Source: Nymphaea colorata
Taxonomy: Eukaryota > Streptophyta > Magnoliopsida > Nymphaeales > Nymphaeaceae
Assembly (NCBI RefSeq): GCF_008831285.2
Contig: NC_045144.1
Coordinates: 3,836,268 to 3,900,267 of the forward strand
Direction of reading: 5' to 3'
Length of the DNA: 64,000 nucleotides
Position 1 is the stretch's first letter. Each line of letters begins with the position of its first letter. Positions 1 to 11,013 of the stretch are shown one piece after another. The notes under the pieces were generated by a model. It did no database searches. It saw nothing but the letters and a program-made list of their open reading frames with translations, and was not told where the DNA came from. A program made the position numbers and the translations under genes.

Positions 1-539
1 CTCGCCAATGGAATCTTTAAATATCTTATCACTGACATCAATAAATGCATCAATGACATATACGGTGATGACATTCAATAGCATAAAAGTTTCTCTGATG
101 TTTTGCATATTTTTACTAACATTTTGTTAGGTTGTGTTTGATTGCTGCAAATCTCGTATCATTAATTTGAAATCTGTGGTTTTTAAATCCGACCCACCCC
201 CAAGGGCTGTTCAATGAGTCGAGCTAACTCAAGCTCGACTTAAGCTCACTCGATAAACAACCTAAACAAGTCGAGCTCGATTTAAATGGGCTCAGCTCAG
301 TTAAACTTCGTTAAGCTTAAGAAAAAATATATAAAATATGTCTAATAAAAATTATCAAAAAAAGTAGATTACTTAAATGGTATGCACGTAACTAGTATCT
401 GAGATGCTTCATGTTCAAATCCACATGTTGTCTTTTTCTTTAAATAAACTTTTAGAGAAATGCTTGGCTTGGCTCAAGCCTCCAAAATCATGCAGAGTTT
501 GAGTTTCAAGAACTCAAGCCAAGTCACCACGAGAGTGTT

Positions 540-3034
540 AATGAGACTATAATTTGTCTCAAACCCAAGAAAGATAACTCTAAGAAAGTTGATGATTACA
601 TACCTATCTCTCTTTGCAACACTATCTACAAGATCATCACGAAGGTTATTGTTAATAGAATGAGGGTCATTCTTGGACGTATTATCAATGTTAACCAAGC
701 AGCCTTTTCGAAAGGGAGACACATTCATGATAATATTTTGTGGGTGAATGAGACCATTAACTCTAAGGACTTCTAGGATAAAGGAGGCTGCTGTTTAAAG
801 CTGGACTTGATGAAAAGTTACAACAGAGTCTCATGGAAATTCTTAGCTAATAGTATGAAGTTTTTGGGCTTCCATCCTAGATGGATTGCTACTATTATGA
901 AATGCATTACCTCGGAGTCCTACAGAGTCCTTGTGAACGGTAGGATGGGTGAAAAAATCCATGGGAGGCGTGGGTTGAGACAAGATGATCCTTTATCTCC
1001 TTACCTCTTCCTTATTGTCATAGAGATGTTTAATCGCCGACTCACCAAGGAAACGATTAGAAAAAACATTCTTTTTCCCAAAATCCGTTGTGTGAAGCTG
1101 AAGGGTTGTGCTGTGATGTTTGCAGATGATGTGATTATGTTGGTTAAGACCAGCAGGAGAACCATTAACACTATCAAAGTTGTTTTAGAGGATTTTGAAC
1201 GTCTTGCTAGAATGAAGGTGAACAAGCAAAAGTTTGAGATTTTTGCTAAAACCATGGTGGACTGTCAGATCAGTGAAATTCAATAGATCTTACAATGGAC
1301 TAATGGGGACTTCCCTTCGGAGTACCTTGGGCTCCCATTGTTTTTGGGAAGATCTTTGTCTGCCACTCCTCACTAAGGTGGATAAGAGATTGGCTGGTTG
1401 GAAGGCTCAGTTATTGTCGTACGCGGGTAGGCTTTGTCTCATTATGTATGTTCTGATGACCTTGCCTTACTATTGGATGATGGCTTTTAGATTGTCTAAA
1501 GTTATAATTAAGAAAATACAACAAGCTTGTATCAAATTTTTGTGAAATGACGAAGAAGGCACTAGACACATGCATCTTGTTAACTGGGATCGGATGTGCA
1601 TGCCGGTTGAGGAGGGAGGAGTTGGTATTAAAAGACTGGAGGAAGTGAATAGAGCAATGCTAGTCAGTCGTTGCTCCCTTGGGCAAACCTTCTTAGTATT
1701 TGAGATATCACAATCTTTGGACTTTCAAAAGAGCTACTAACCAGAGCTGGGGTTGGAAATGACTGCGATGGGGGTGGACCTGGATTCAAGACAAAGTTGA
1801 GTGGAGATTTGGAAATGGAGAACGCATCAGATTTTGGACTGATTGCTGGTCGAGGCAGGTACTCCTCACTAGAGCTAATGGAAGCGACTATGGATTGCAT
1901 TGGAAGGAGCTTAAAACCAGTGTTCGGGAGTTTACTAGTGTTAGCCAGGATAGTCCGTCTCTAGATGTCGCTACGCGTGTGTTCAAGGTTGACATAAGGC
2001 TCAGAGATGTTGATGACAGCTTAGTCTGGAGCGATGATGGTAAGGAGAAATTCATAGCTGGTGACATTATGAAGAAGTGTCGAACACAAGGTGTTAAAGA
2101 GTGGTGGCGAAGAAAGATTTGGAATAGCTCAGCACCAGCTAAGAGCTGCTGGCACACTTACATAGCTTGTGAAGGCAGGCTACCCACTCTTGATCGACTA
2201 CAAAAGGCTGACATCCAACTTGCCAATCTTTGTTCCCTGTGCTTTTGTGCCGAGGAGACTAATGGTCATGTCTCAATTCATTGTAAAACTGCCAAGGAGG
2301 TTTGGAGATATGTTGCTGCAAAGTTTGGTAGAGTGAAGTTTCCTCAAGGAGAGATTGTAGCTGAACTCAAAAGATGGCTACAAGTTAAAATTTTGGAGAA
2401 GTGGAGGCGCCAGTGCTAGAGGATGACCTTCTTAATTGTTTGCTGGAATTTGTGGTGTCTTAGAAACACATGTTTCCACGACAGTGTCCAACCTCGAATC
2501 AGTAGTTTCAAAAGAGAAGTTTGGAGGAATTGTATGGATAGCTCCTCCTTCGTTAAATGGTCACCTGAGGCAGAATTTAAACTGAAAATTTGGTTGGAAA
2601 CCAGGCTTTACAGTGTTGACACTATTGTTTCAGATAGGAGTAGTATATTAATTAACATTGTAAGAGCAAATACCAGACTCGGGCCGAAAATAGCTGGCCT
2701 AAGTTATGCAGTTAATGGGCTTATAGGCTGTGTGGTGATTATTAAGGATGGAGGCAGGATCCATGAGAGAGAAATGGAGGTTTTGGAGCGCATCCTGAGA
2801 TTTCATAAGGAATATGGTGGAGATTACTTTATAGTCTCCCCAACTAAAGATTGGGTGAGGAAAATACGTCAGGCACTTGAAGGAAGAAGGATAGATGTAG
2901 GCTGGTCTGGGTTCCTTGGTGAGTTTCAGGAAATGATATTTGTGAAACAGGGAGAAGTCACAGTTGACTTAGGTCAGTTAATCATGGAGCACACTGATGA
3001 TACTCATGAGTACTTTGCTGAATTCAATGTATAG
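540..3034 (+). pseudogene. LINE ORF2 remnant: reverse transcriptase, zf-RVT domain and C-terminal tail
   Basis: Translation from about 540 gives a plant L1 reverse transcriptase: a fingers region with the YIPISLCN block, an SKGRHIHDNIL block, the palm motif KLDLMKSYNRVSW, and the catalytic FADDV motif near 1120-1135. From 1895 to 2419 is the zinc-binding RVT domain (AKSCWHTYIACEGRLPT, then two CxxC-type pairs and a late histidine). The endonuclease and early reverse transcriptase are missing through 5' truncation. The frame is broken by TAG at 774-776 and 1284-1286, TGA near 1542 and further shifts between 1350 and 1890, so no functional enzyme could be made. The final open stretch, 2423-3034, is the tail upstream of the 3' UTR. 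Confidence 0.85.
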
Positions 3035-3088
3035 GCATAGCTTTTATGCTATGTATCATTTTAATTTTTTTTTTATGAAGGGTTGGGT

Positions 3089-3529
3089 CTGTTCCCCTGC
3101 GTCTAGAGTCTGTACAGTCCTTTGTTTTTGCTGTATTTGCTTTGCTTATGTTGAGTCTTGGTGTAAGCTAGTTTGTTCACCTATGTCGGAGTACCCTCCC
3201 AAAACGGCTCCCTAAGTGTGATATTGGGATTCCTTGTTTTGGATGGTCGACATCGGGAATTCTGTAAGTGGCTTCGGCCAACCTTTGTAAGTAAAGTGAA
3301 AAGCTTACTTGCTTTGTAAGTAAAGTGAAAAGCTTACTTGCTTCCCTCGTGATGTACTCATCTTGTTAAAGTGAATATATTGCAAGTTTTCTTTTGACAC
3401 TTTTGTGTATTTTGTGTCTTTGTTTTCGAGAAAGCGTTTAAGTGATCTGCGCCCACTTGAACGAAGGCGAAGGCTTGCGGCTTACTAGCGAGAGTTTACC
3501 ACGCCGCACGGGCCAAAGGAGTCGGCCCG
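3089..3529 (+). repeat. 5' LTR of the gypsy element
   Basis: Begins TGTTCCCC and matches 8183-8599 along its whole length. Relative to the 3' LTR it has one extra copy of a ~24-bp word (TAAGTAAAGTGAAAAGCTTA) at about 3288-3340, a small tandem duplication acquired after insertion or lost from the other copy. The exact right edge is ambiguous: the 3' LTR ends in CA directly before the GGGTC duplication, while the matching place here reads CG at 3528-3529, followed by seven bases and then the primer site. An alternative edge is the CA at 3533-3534. Confidence 0.85.
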
Positions 3530-3536
3530 TGACAAC

Positions 3537-3548
3537 TGGTATCAGAGC
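3537..3548 (+). other. Primer binding site (initiator tRNA-Met type)
   Basis: TGGTATCAGAGC is the standard plant primer binding site complementary to the 3' end of initiator tRNA-Met. It lies 7 bases after the inferred end of the 5' LTR and about 80 bases before the gag start. Confidence 0.85.
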
Positions 3549-3630
3549 TTAGGCTCTGTTCAAACTGGGGAAGCGATCGGAGAGTCGGTGTAGATCATCG
3601 CGCCGACTTGCTGCTGTTGAGGAGAACGCC

Positions 3631-6600
3631 ATGGCATCACAATACAATCTGCGAGGTGCCAAACGCAAGGAGCCGGCCCGCCCAGAGGAGGCGAGCCCGG
3701 CCTATGACCAGGGAAACCTGGAAGAGACGGTGAATAGGTTGGTCGCAGATGTGGCCACCCATGCCGAGACCTTTGAGGGATTCAAGGAGGAGATGAAGTT
3801 GATGCGGGAACAGATGGCCGAGTCAGTGGCCATGAACCGATCGCTCTCCGACTTGGTGAAGATCCTACAGGACGAAGTTGCTGGACTTCAGGCTTCAAAT
3901 CAGAGATTGCTACGCACGAACTCAGCTAGTAGTAGCCAAGAGAGGACCAGTAGGGTCTACGTTCAACGTCCGGCAAAGTACAGTGGTAGCCGGGATGTGA
4001 GGGCGATCGACAACTTTCTGTTCCAAGTGGACTACTACCTAGACCTGCAGAACGTCGTAGAAGAAGATCTGAAGATCAAGACCGCAGCAATGTTGTTAGA
4101 GGGGGATGCTGTGGCTTGGTAGAGGCGGAAAATGCTAGACATTGAGAATGAGGATTGCACGATTACTACCTTCGATGACTTCCGCAAACAATTGAAGGGA
4201 TACTTTATGCCCGTCGATGCCGAAAGGCATGCTTATAGGTTGGTTGCAAACCTAAAGCAAACTGGCGCCTTGAGGGATTACATCCGGGCTTATCAGAAGG
4301 TCATGTTGGATGTGCCTATGATGCCAGAAAAAGACAAACTTCACTGGTTCATCATAGGGCTCCAATCTTGGGCCCAGACCGACGTGGAGAGATCGAACCC
4401 AGAGACCTTGGAGCAAGCATATGTGGCAGCCGAGCGCTTGGCAGATACCCAACGCAAAAGCTACACTGATACCTTCAAGGCTGTGAAGAAGTCCGACCAC
4501 GGTGGTAAAAGAGATGACCGGCGAGACCACAACAAAAATGAATCGGTGCTCCAGAAGCCAACCGAGAGAAAAACCTTCTTTCGCAAGGACTACACTGGGC
4601 CACCAAGGGAAGTGACTTGCTGGGTCTGCGGAGGTAAGCACCAAGCGCGCGTATGTCCGAAGAGGGTGAGACCTATCGGGCAGGCCAATGCCGCAAGGGC
4701 CACTCAAGACGAGACCGAGGAAGGGCAGACACGAATAGGTGCCGCTCAGACGATCAATGCTGTACAAAGTCGCGCAGCGTCTAGCAGTTTGGTGAACAAG
4801 GAGCTGATGTACCTAGACGTCACTCTGAATAAAACGTCTACTATTGCGATGGTAGACTCCGGGGCTACACATAACTTTGTCTCGAAAGAGGAGGCGGAGC
4901 GAGTGGGATTGAAGCCTGTGCCGCAGCAGAGGACCCTTAAAACGGTGAACTCTGAAGCCAGGCCCATCCTGGGAGAAGCGAAGGGTGTAACAGTTCAGAT
5001 TCAAGGCTGGACGGGAGTCACTAACTTCTCCGTAGTACCTCTGGATGATTTCAAGGTGATTTTGGGGATGGAGTTCCTTCGAGGCCAGAATGCAATGATG
5101 TTGCCAAAGACCAACACATTGACGTTGATGGGTGTGGATCAGTCCTACACAGTGCACTACCACTCCATCAGGAGCAAGTCTCAGCCGATGTTGTCGGCCA
5201 TGCAGCTAAAGAAGGGCGTGTGTCATGGGGAACAAACATTCCTCGTGGCCGTGCGTCTAGAAGAAGATGACCCTCAGCTGAGAGTCATTCCGCCAGGACT
5301 AGCCTCAGTCCTCAAGCAGTTCGAGGGAGTGATGCCCCCCGAGCTGACCAAGCGTCTACCCCCGAGGCGTGAAGTTGATCATGAAATTGACTTGGTTCCC
5401 GGAGCCAAGCCACTAGCTATGGTCCCCTACAGAATGGGACCAACCGAATTGAAGGAGCTGCGAAGGCAGCTTGATGACATGCTTGAGTCAGGGATCATCC
5501 GCCCCTTTAAGGCACCATTCGGGGCTCCTGTATTATTCCAAACAAAACATGATGGCTCTAAGCGACTCTGTGTGGATTACCGCGCCTTGAACAAGGTGAC
5601 GGTGAAGAACAAGTATCCATTGCCACTCATTGCGGACTTGTTTGATCAGTTGGGCAAGGCGAGGATCTTCTCTAAGTTGGACCTTCGTTCTGGCTACTGG
5701 CAGGTCAGGATTGTGGAAGGTGATGAACCAAAGACCACTTGCGTCACCCGCTATGGAGCCTATGAGTTCCTAGTCATGCTATTCGGGTTGACGAATGCCC
5801 CTGCAACTTTCTCGACTCTAATGAACAAGATATTCTACCCTTACCTTGACAAGTTTGTGGTGGTCTACCTTGATGACATTGTGGTCTTTAGCAGCGACCT
5901 TGAAGAGCACGTTAGTCACTTGAAGACGGTGTTCCAAGTACTTAAAGAAAACGATCTCTTTGTGAAGAATGAGAAGTGTCTCTTTGGACAGCGGGAGATC
6001 AGTTTCCTCGGCCACATTGTAGAGAATGGCCAGCTGCGAATGGATCCGGAGAAAGTGAAGGCTGTTCAATAATGGAAGCCGCCCTCAAATGTGCCTGAAT
6101 TGCGGTCCTTTCTTGGGTTAGCTAACTACTATCGGCGGTTCATCACGGGGTACTCATTGATAGCGGCACCCCTCACTGACCTACTTAAGAAGAATAGATT
6201 CTGGATTTGGACTCAGTCCCCCCAGGATGCCTTTGAAGGCCTGAAGCGTGCCCTTATACAAGAGCCCGTCCTCAGGTTGCCAGATCACTCCAAGCCCTTC
6301 GAAGTACACACAGACGCCTCAGACTTTGCCATTGGTGGGGTATTAATGCAGGACGGTCATCCGATTGCCTATGAGAGTCGGAAGTTGAAGGACCCTGAAA
6401 AGCGGTACACGGTGCATGAAAGGAGATGACCGCCATTGTGCATTTCTTGCGCATATGGAGGCACTACCTACTGGGGGTAGAGTTCGTCGTTAAGACGGAC
6501 AATGTGGCCACGAGTTACTTCAAGACTCAGAAGAAGTTAACTCCGAAGCAGGCTCGTTGGCAGGAATTCTTGGCAGAGTTTGATTTCGCTCTGGAGTACA

Positions 6601-8166
6601 AGGTTGGAAAGACCAATGTGGTAGCGGATGCGTTGAGTAGAAAGGCAGAACTTGCAGCCTCTCGGGTGGGGACCTCCGAAGCACAGTTGGAGGGTGTACT
6701 CCTCAAGCGGGTTCGTGAAGGGATGCGGCAAGACTCAGCGGCCCAACACTTGGTTGCCTTGGCTGAAGCGGGGAAGACTCGGAGATTCTGGCTGCGAGAT
6801 GGATTGCTCCTCACCAAGGGCGGACGAGTTTTTGTGCTGAAGTGGGGCAATCTCCGAAGGGAGCTAACAAAGGAGTGCCATGATATGCTTTGGGCTAGCC
6901 ATCTAGGCCAGGAGCGGACTCTGGCCCTTCTTGAACGTGGCTATCATTGGCCTCAGATGCGTGATGATGTGGAGGCATATGTAAAGACTTGCCTCATCTG
7001 CCAGCAGGACAAAGGGACTAATCAGAAGCCTGCCGGCCTACTCGAGCCTCTTCCTATTCCGGAACGTCCGTGGGAAAGCATCTCCATGAACTTCATTGTG
7101 AGTTTACCCCGAGTTGATGGCTACAACTCTATCTTTGTTGTTGTGGACAGGTTTTCTAAGTATGCCACGTTCATCCCAACCACAAAGGAGAGTCCAGCGG
7201 AGAAGACGGCGGAGATGTTTGTGAAGAATATTGTTAAGCACTGGGGTGTGCCGAAAAGTATTGTGAGTGATCGCGATGCTCACTTCACGGGCAAGTTTTG
7301 GCGTGGTGTTTCGGTTGCTAGGCTCAGACTTGCTGTTTTCCACAAGCTTCCACCCTCAGACTGATGGCCAGACCGAACGCATCAATGCTTTGTTGGAACA
7401 GTACCTGCGTCACTTTGTCAGCGCCAACCAGAAGAACTGGGTAAAGCTGCTCGATGTGGCCCAATTCTGTTACAACTTGTAGAAGAGCGAGTCTTCAGGC
7501 CACAACCCCTTCGAAGTAGCCACCGGGCAACAGCCGTTGATGCCTCACACAGTTGCAACCCAAGAGAAGGGAAGACCCAGCTTCGCCTACTAGTTTGTCA
7601 GAGACTGGCAGGAACAGACGGAGATTGCTAAGGCGTTCTTGCACAAGGCCGCCAAGAAGATGAAGAAGTGGGCTGACAAGAATCGGAGACCTGCCGAGTT
7701 TCGAGTGGGAGACCAAGTTCTTGTCAAACTTTACCCAGACCGTTCGGGCATCTTCCGTGGGCGACACCGAGCGTTGATCAGAAAGTATGAAGGGCGATTC
7801 ACTGTGGTCAAAAGAATTGGGAAGCTGACATACAAATTAGATCTGCCGCCAGACTTCAAGGTGCATTCAGTGTTCCATGTCTGCAACTTCAAGCCCTTCT
7901 ATGCCGATACTGAAGACCCAGAGAGAAGCCAGCCCCGGAGAGAACCGATTTTGCAGCGCGCTCCCTCTACCCGGCGTGCCAGTGACCGTCAGTTGGACCA
8001 AATCCTTCGACACAAAGTGAACTATCTTGGTGAACCGAAGCGATACTTGGTCAAGTGGGTAGATGATGATCAGCCAACATGGGAGTATGCCTTCCGCTTC
8101 AAGCGAAGTCATCCAGAAGAAGTCCAGACCTACCATGAAGCTGTTAGCGCCAAGGCCGGCGCTTGA
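3631..8166 (+). pseudogene. gag-pol polyprotein of the chromovirus, broken by stops and frameshifts
   Basis: One long frame opens at ATG 3631. Gag covers about 3631-4740 and ends with a zinc knuckle [13 protein letters not shown] near 4618. The protease motif VDSGATHNF is near 4852. Reverse transcriptase spans about 5400-6060, with the catalytic YLDD near 5863. RNase H ([11 protein letters not shown]) lies near 6308. The integrase has an HHCC zinc finger ending CLICQQDKG near 7000, the DRFSKYATF core, and a chromodomain at about 8000-8110. Breaks: TAG at 4120 (in place of a Trp codon), TAA at 6070, a one-base loss near 6420, a shift near 7310-7330, TAG at 7480 and another TAG near 7591. Gag, protease and most of the reverse transcriptase remain readable. 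Confidence 0.92.
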
Positions 8167-8169
8167 TTT

Positions 8170-8180
8170 GAAGGGGGAAG
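8170..8180 (+). other. Polypurine tract of the gypsy element
   Basis: The purine run GAAGGGGGAAG lies immediately before the TG that opens the 3' LTR at 8183 and just after the polyprotein stop. This is the normal plus-strand primer position. Confidence 0.8.
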
Positions 8181-8182
8181 CC

Positions 8183-8599
8183 TGTTTCCCTGTGTGTGTC
8201 TAGAGTCTGTACAGTCCTTTGCTTTTGCTGTATTTGCTTTGCTTATGTTGAGTCTTGGTGTAAGCTAGTTTGTTCACCTATGTCGGAGTACCCTCCCAAA
8301 ACGGCTCCCTAAGTGTGATATTGGGATTCTTTGTTTTGGATGGTCGACATCGGGAATTCTGTAAGTGGCTTCGACCAACCTTTGTAAGTAAAGTGAAAAG
8401 CTTACTTGCTTCCCTCGTGATGTACTCATCTTGTTAAAGTGAATATATTGCGAGTTTTCTTTCGACACTCTTGTGTATTTTGTGTCTTTGTTTTTTCGAG
8501 AAAGCGTTCAAGTGATCTGCACTCACTTGAACGAAGGCGAAGGCTTGCGGCTTACTGGCGAGAGTTTGCCGCGCCACACGGGCCGAAGGAGTCGGCCCA
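8183..8599 (+). repeat. 3' LTR of the gypsy element
   Basis: Begins TGTTTCCC after the polypurine tract and ends CCCA, followed directly by the right copy of the 5-bp target duplication (8600-8604). It is colinear with 3089-3529 apart from one missing ~24-bp internal repeat and about 15 substitutions by eye. LTRs are identical at insertion, so the differences measure time since then. Confidence 0.88.
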
Positions 8600-8849
8600 G
8601 GGTCAATCCTTTGTTTTTGTCTAGTGTTAAGGTCCGTATTGGCCTTCCCTTGTATATATCCATGTTGTTGGAATAAAGGTAGGGGGCCTAACCCCCAAGC
8701 AAGTTTTTAAAACTCAAGCCACGAACTCGACTTGAGCTCGGGTCGACTTCGAGTTTGTTTCAAAACACTCAATCCAAGTTCAAGCCAGCTCAACTCAGCT
8801 CGAACTTGCCGATGAACAACTCGGCTCGAACTTGCCGATGAACAGCCCT

Positions 8850-9508
8850 CCCTCTCATTTCAAATCCACACTTTTTACATTAAAGCGTGGATTTGAAATC
8901 TACCCTGCGGGAGGAAGCTGAAATCTACACTTTGATACAATTGCGGATTACAGCTTTCACAAACTTGAGATTCCATGGGGAATCCAACATTTTTTTTTAC
9001 CGGCCAATGAAATCTTTACCTTTTTCATGAAATCTTTATCGGCCAATGAAATCTTTTTCTTTTTTTACTGGCCAATGAAGTCTTTATCTTTTTCGTGTCT
9101 CATTCGGTAAGGACGTTACATTTGCAACCAATGTAAGTCAAGTCAGCATGTTAAACTTAGCCTTCTACTAATGTCTACTGCCTTCTAGAGATTTCACGTG
9201 ATGTAAGTAGGAATTACAAGCTACATCTTTGTCTTGGGGCGCGCTTGGTTGGTGGACCACTGTGTTCTTTGGAATTTAATGTTCCATTCTTTTCATTCCG
9301 AGTAAAGCTTGGACAAAAGAATGAGAGCAACAATTTGCTTTCATGTTCTTAATACAAAAATATGTTCTTTTAGCCATGTTTGAATGCGTGATATTAGAAT
9401 GTCCAGCATTAAAATGGCGGACATTTAGTACCATGTAGTTGTTAGGTAGAATAAAAGTTCTAAGTTCCACCTAGATGTATGATGACTTGGAACGTTTGTT
9501 CCACCTGT

Positions 9509-9553
<45 letters not shown>

Positions 9554-10172
9554 CAAAAGCTTCATCTGTTTAGGTGAAGCGTTACTTGCACTTGCAGTTT
9601 CAAGAGATTGTATACTTTGCGCTGTTCCATGGGTAGATCAGTTTCACAAAGGCCGCATTTGAATACGTGGCATTCCATTGTAGAAGTGGAACTATGACTC
9701 AAAAGTCTCATAAAGTTCTATGGCAAAACAAATCTGAGACTTTAATCCACGGTGTTTTGGCTCGGCCAGCATTAACGCTTCACCTAAACAGATCAAATAT
9801 ATTAATATATATGAAGCATTGTAACAAATATCATTTCCGGTATAAAACAAAGAGGATTCCCAGGTTAGTATTTTTTTTAAAAATAAAAAATAAAAATAAA
9901 ATGTGAAAAATATGAATGAAAATCTGATAATTAAAACATGTAAAAAACATGGGAAAATGAAAATAAGACACAACAAAAGAAGGAGGAAAAAAGAGCACGA
10001 ATAATATTTGGGTTAATTTAGATGATGTTCCTTATTTGGTAGAGGACCAACCATTCACCTGACTCCATTAATGGTGCTTCCCCATTGTTAGTTGAACCAT
10101 CTCTTCATATTGGTGAAAACACTTTTAATTGGTTGTGGCCTTTCTCTTCCTTCTTCAAATATAGTGTAGTTC
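8850..10172. other. AT-rich flank without a recognised gene
   Basis: No coding signal is convincing on either strand. Between about 8998 and 9095 the phrase GGCCAATGAAATCTTT recurs three to four times with short T-rich spacers; a related phrase opens the window at 4-20, so the whole nested insertion probably sits inside an older repeat. The part after about 9230 has the loose look of an old small transposon. Confidence 0.5.
9509..9553. repeat. (TC)n(TA)n microsatellite
   Basis: About ten TC units pass directly into about twelve TA units. Confidence 0.95.
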
Positions 10173-10243
10173 CCACTTCTCAATTTGTGCATCTCATCCT
10201 TGCGCAGCGGCCATGCTAATCTTCTCTGTATCGTTCCAATTTA
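10173..10243 (-). pseudogene. Truncated U6 snRNA-like sequence
   Basis: The minus strand carries the hallmark central part of U6: AATTGGAACGATACAGAGAA, then GATTAGCATGGCC, then CTGCGCAAGGATGA, then a diverged 3' part ending near GAGAAGTGGGAAC. The ACAGAGA box and the AGC triad region are intact. The 5' stem-loop of U6 is absent, and no plant USE plus TATA pair at the proper spacing is visible upstream (higher coordinates). One base in the usually invariant GGCCCCTGCGC run is changed. This is best read as a dead retro-copy rather than an active gene. Confidence 0.8.
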
Positions 10244-10857
10244 ATCACGCTTCTTCAACCACTTTCAGAAAACATTGATGCATTCTAACCAAAAAAAACC
10301 CAGTGATGTTAATATATATCACTCTCATTTGCAAGACAAGGAACCCCCCACTTGATATTCATTATGGGAACTGATATTCATTTTTAAGTTAATTTAAATT
10401 ATTATTAAAATTCAAATTAAAAAAAAAATAAAGTTTACAGTATGTACATGCGCCGATACCATTCAGGTCATGATGAAATTAATGTTATTTGGGAATGGAA
10501 AGAACTTGAATATCTCTTACTAAAGGTACCACAAATCTATCAGTCTTAAATCCACTATTTGCTTTAACAATAGATTTCACCTAACCAAGTTTTTGAGATC
10601 AGTCTCAATTTTTCTCAGATATAACGCTACCTTACATTGCCCATACATTGCCCAAAGTTGTGTCTGATAGCCTCGGGACTCAGGTCCGATATTTTGCTTC
10701 CTTAGACAGTAAATTCCAATAAAATGGATTTGAGATCCACAATCAAAGGCGAAAACCATGGGTCTATGGTTCAATAGAAGTGATCAGACGAAAAATCTAT
10801 GGATTTGAGAACCAAGCATCCAAGATTACGAAAGGAAGCATAACCTTGAGATAATTA

Positions 10858-11013
10858 TGGGTTATTTGGCATCAAAAATTTTTATATGAATCTGCCCAAA
10901 AGATTGGGCAGATTCATGCAATAGTAAAACTGGTATTGCATGAATCTGCCCTCATATATGGATAGATTCATGGGATACCCATTGGGTGTCCCTGCTACCA
11001 AGCGACCCCTTTG
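10858..11013. mobile_element. MITE-like element with internal palindromes
   Basis: Starts GGGTTATTTGGCATC and ends CTACCAAGCGACCCC, which are imperfect inverted repeats of each other and match the GGGGTCGTTTGG style ends of plant MITEs. The phrase ATGAATCTGCCC recurs inside in both orientations. No clear target duplication could be identified. Confidence 0.5.

Larger units (their letters stand above)
3089..8599 (+). mobile_element. Ty3/gypsy LTR retrotransposon with chromodomain (chromovirus), structurally complete
   Basis: All structural parts are present in order: 5' LTR, tRNA-Met-type primer site, gag-pol, polypurine tract, 3' LTR. It is flanked by a perfect 5-bp target duplication GGGTC at 3084-3088 and 8600-8604. 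Gag has a coiled N-terminal part and one zinc knuckle. Pol carries protease, reverse transcriptase, RNase H, integrase and a C-terminal chromodomain, which places it among the chromoviruses; the reverse transcriptase wording resembles the Galadriel group, from memory. The two LTRs differ at about 15 of some 415 shared positions by eye, so it is not a brand-new insertion. Several stops and two frameshifts make it non-autonomous. Confidence 0.93.
521..8701 (+). mobile_element. 5'-truncated L1-type LINE, interrupted by a gypsy element
   Basis: A non-LTR retrotransposon whose left end falls inside the reverse transcriptase and whose right end is a 3' UTR with an AATAAA-like signal near 8672. It is flanked by a 19-bp direct repeat, 502-520 and 8702-8720, differing at three positions. 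A long imperfect duplication plus 5' truncation is the normal mark of target-primed reverse transcription. The insertion is continuous across the gypsy element, which interrupts the 3' UTR (LINE sequence stops at 3088 and resumes after 8604). The outer flanks belong to the element with AGGGCTGTTCA ends, so the LINE is younger than that element and older than the gypsy insertion. Confidence 0.8.
203..8849. mobile_element. Outer element with 11-bp terminal inverted repeats (hAT-like?), split by a LINE
   Basis: Position 203-213 reads AGGGCTGTTCA and 8839-8849 reads TGAACAGCCCT, a perfect 11-bp inverted pair. Just inside both ends the sequence is rich in GAGCTCGA/TCGAGCTC words, the usual look of subterminal repeats in small plant DNA transposons. 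The 8-bp flanks (195-202 and 8850-8857) agree at only 5 of 8 bases, so a target duplication is uncertain. No transposase is visible, so the element would be non-autonomous. Only about 0.5 kb is its own sequence; the rest is the L1 element and the gypsy element inside it. The hAT assignment rests on end length and 8-bp spacing alone. Confidence 0.4.

Noticed and set aside
4252-8136. Minus-strand open frames of 70-171 codons
   Set aside because: Shadows of the gypsy gag-pol coding strand; no recognisable domains.
8997-9095. Possible CRISPR-like array of GGCCAATGAAATCTTT
   Set aside because: The units are degenerate with unequal T-rich spacers in a plant genome; they are simple tandem decay products.
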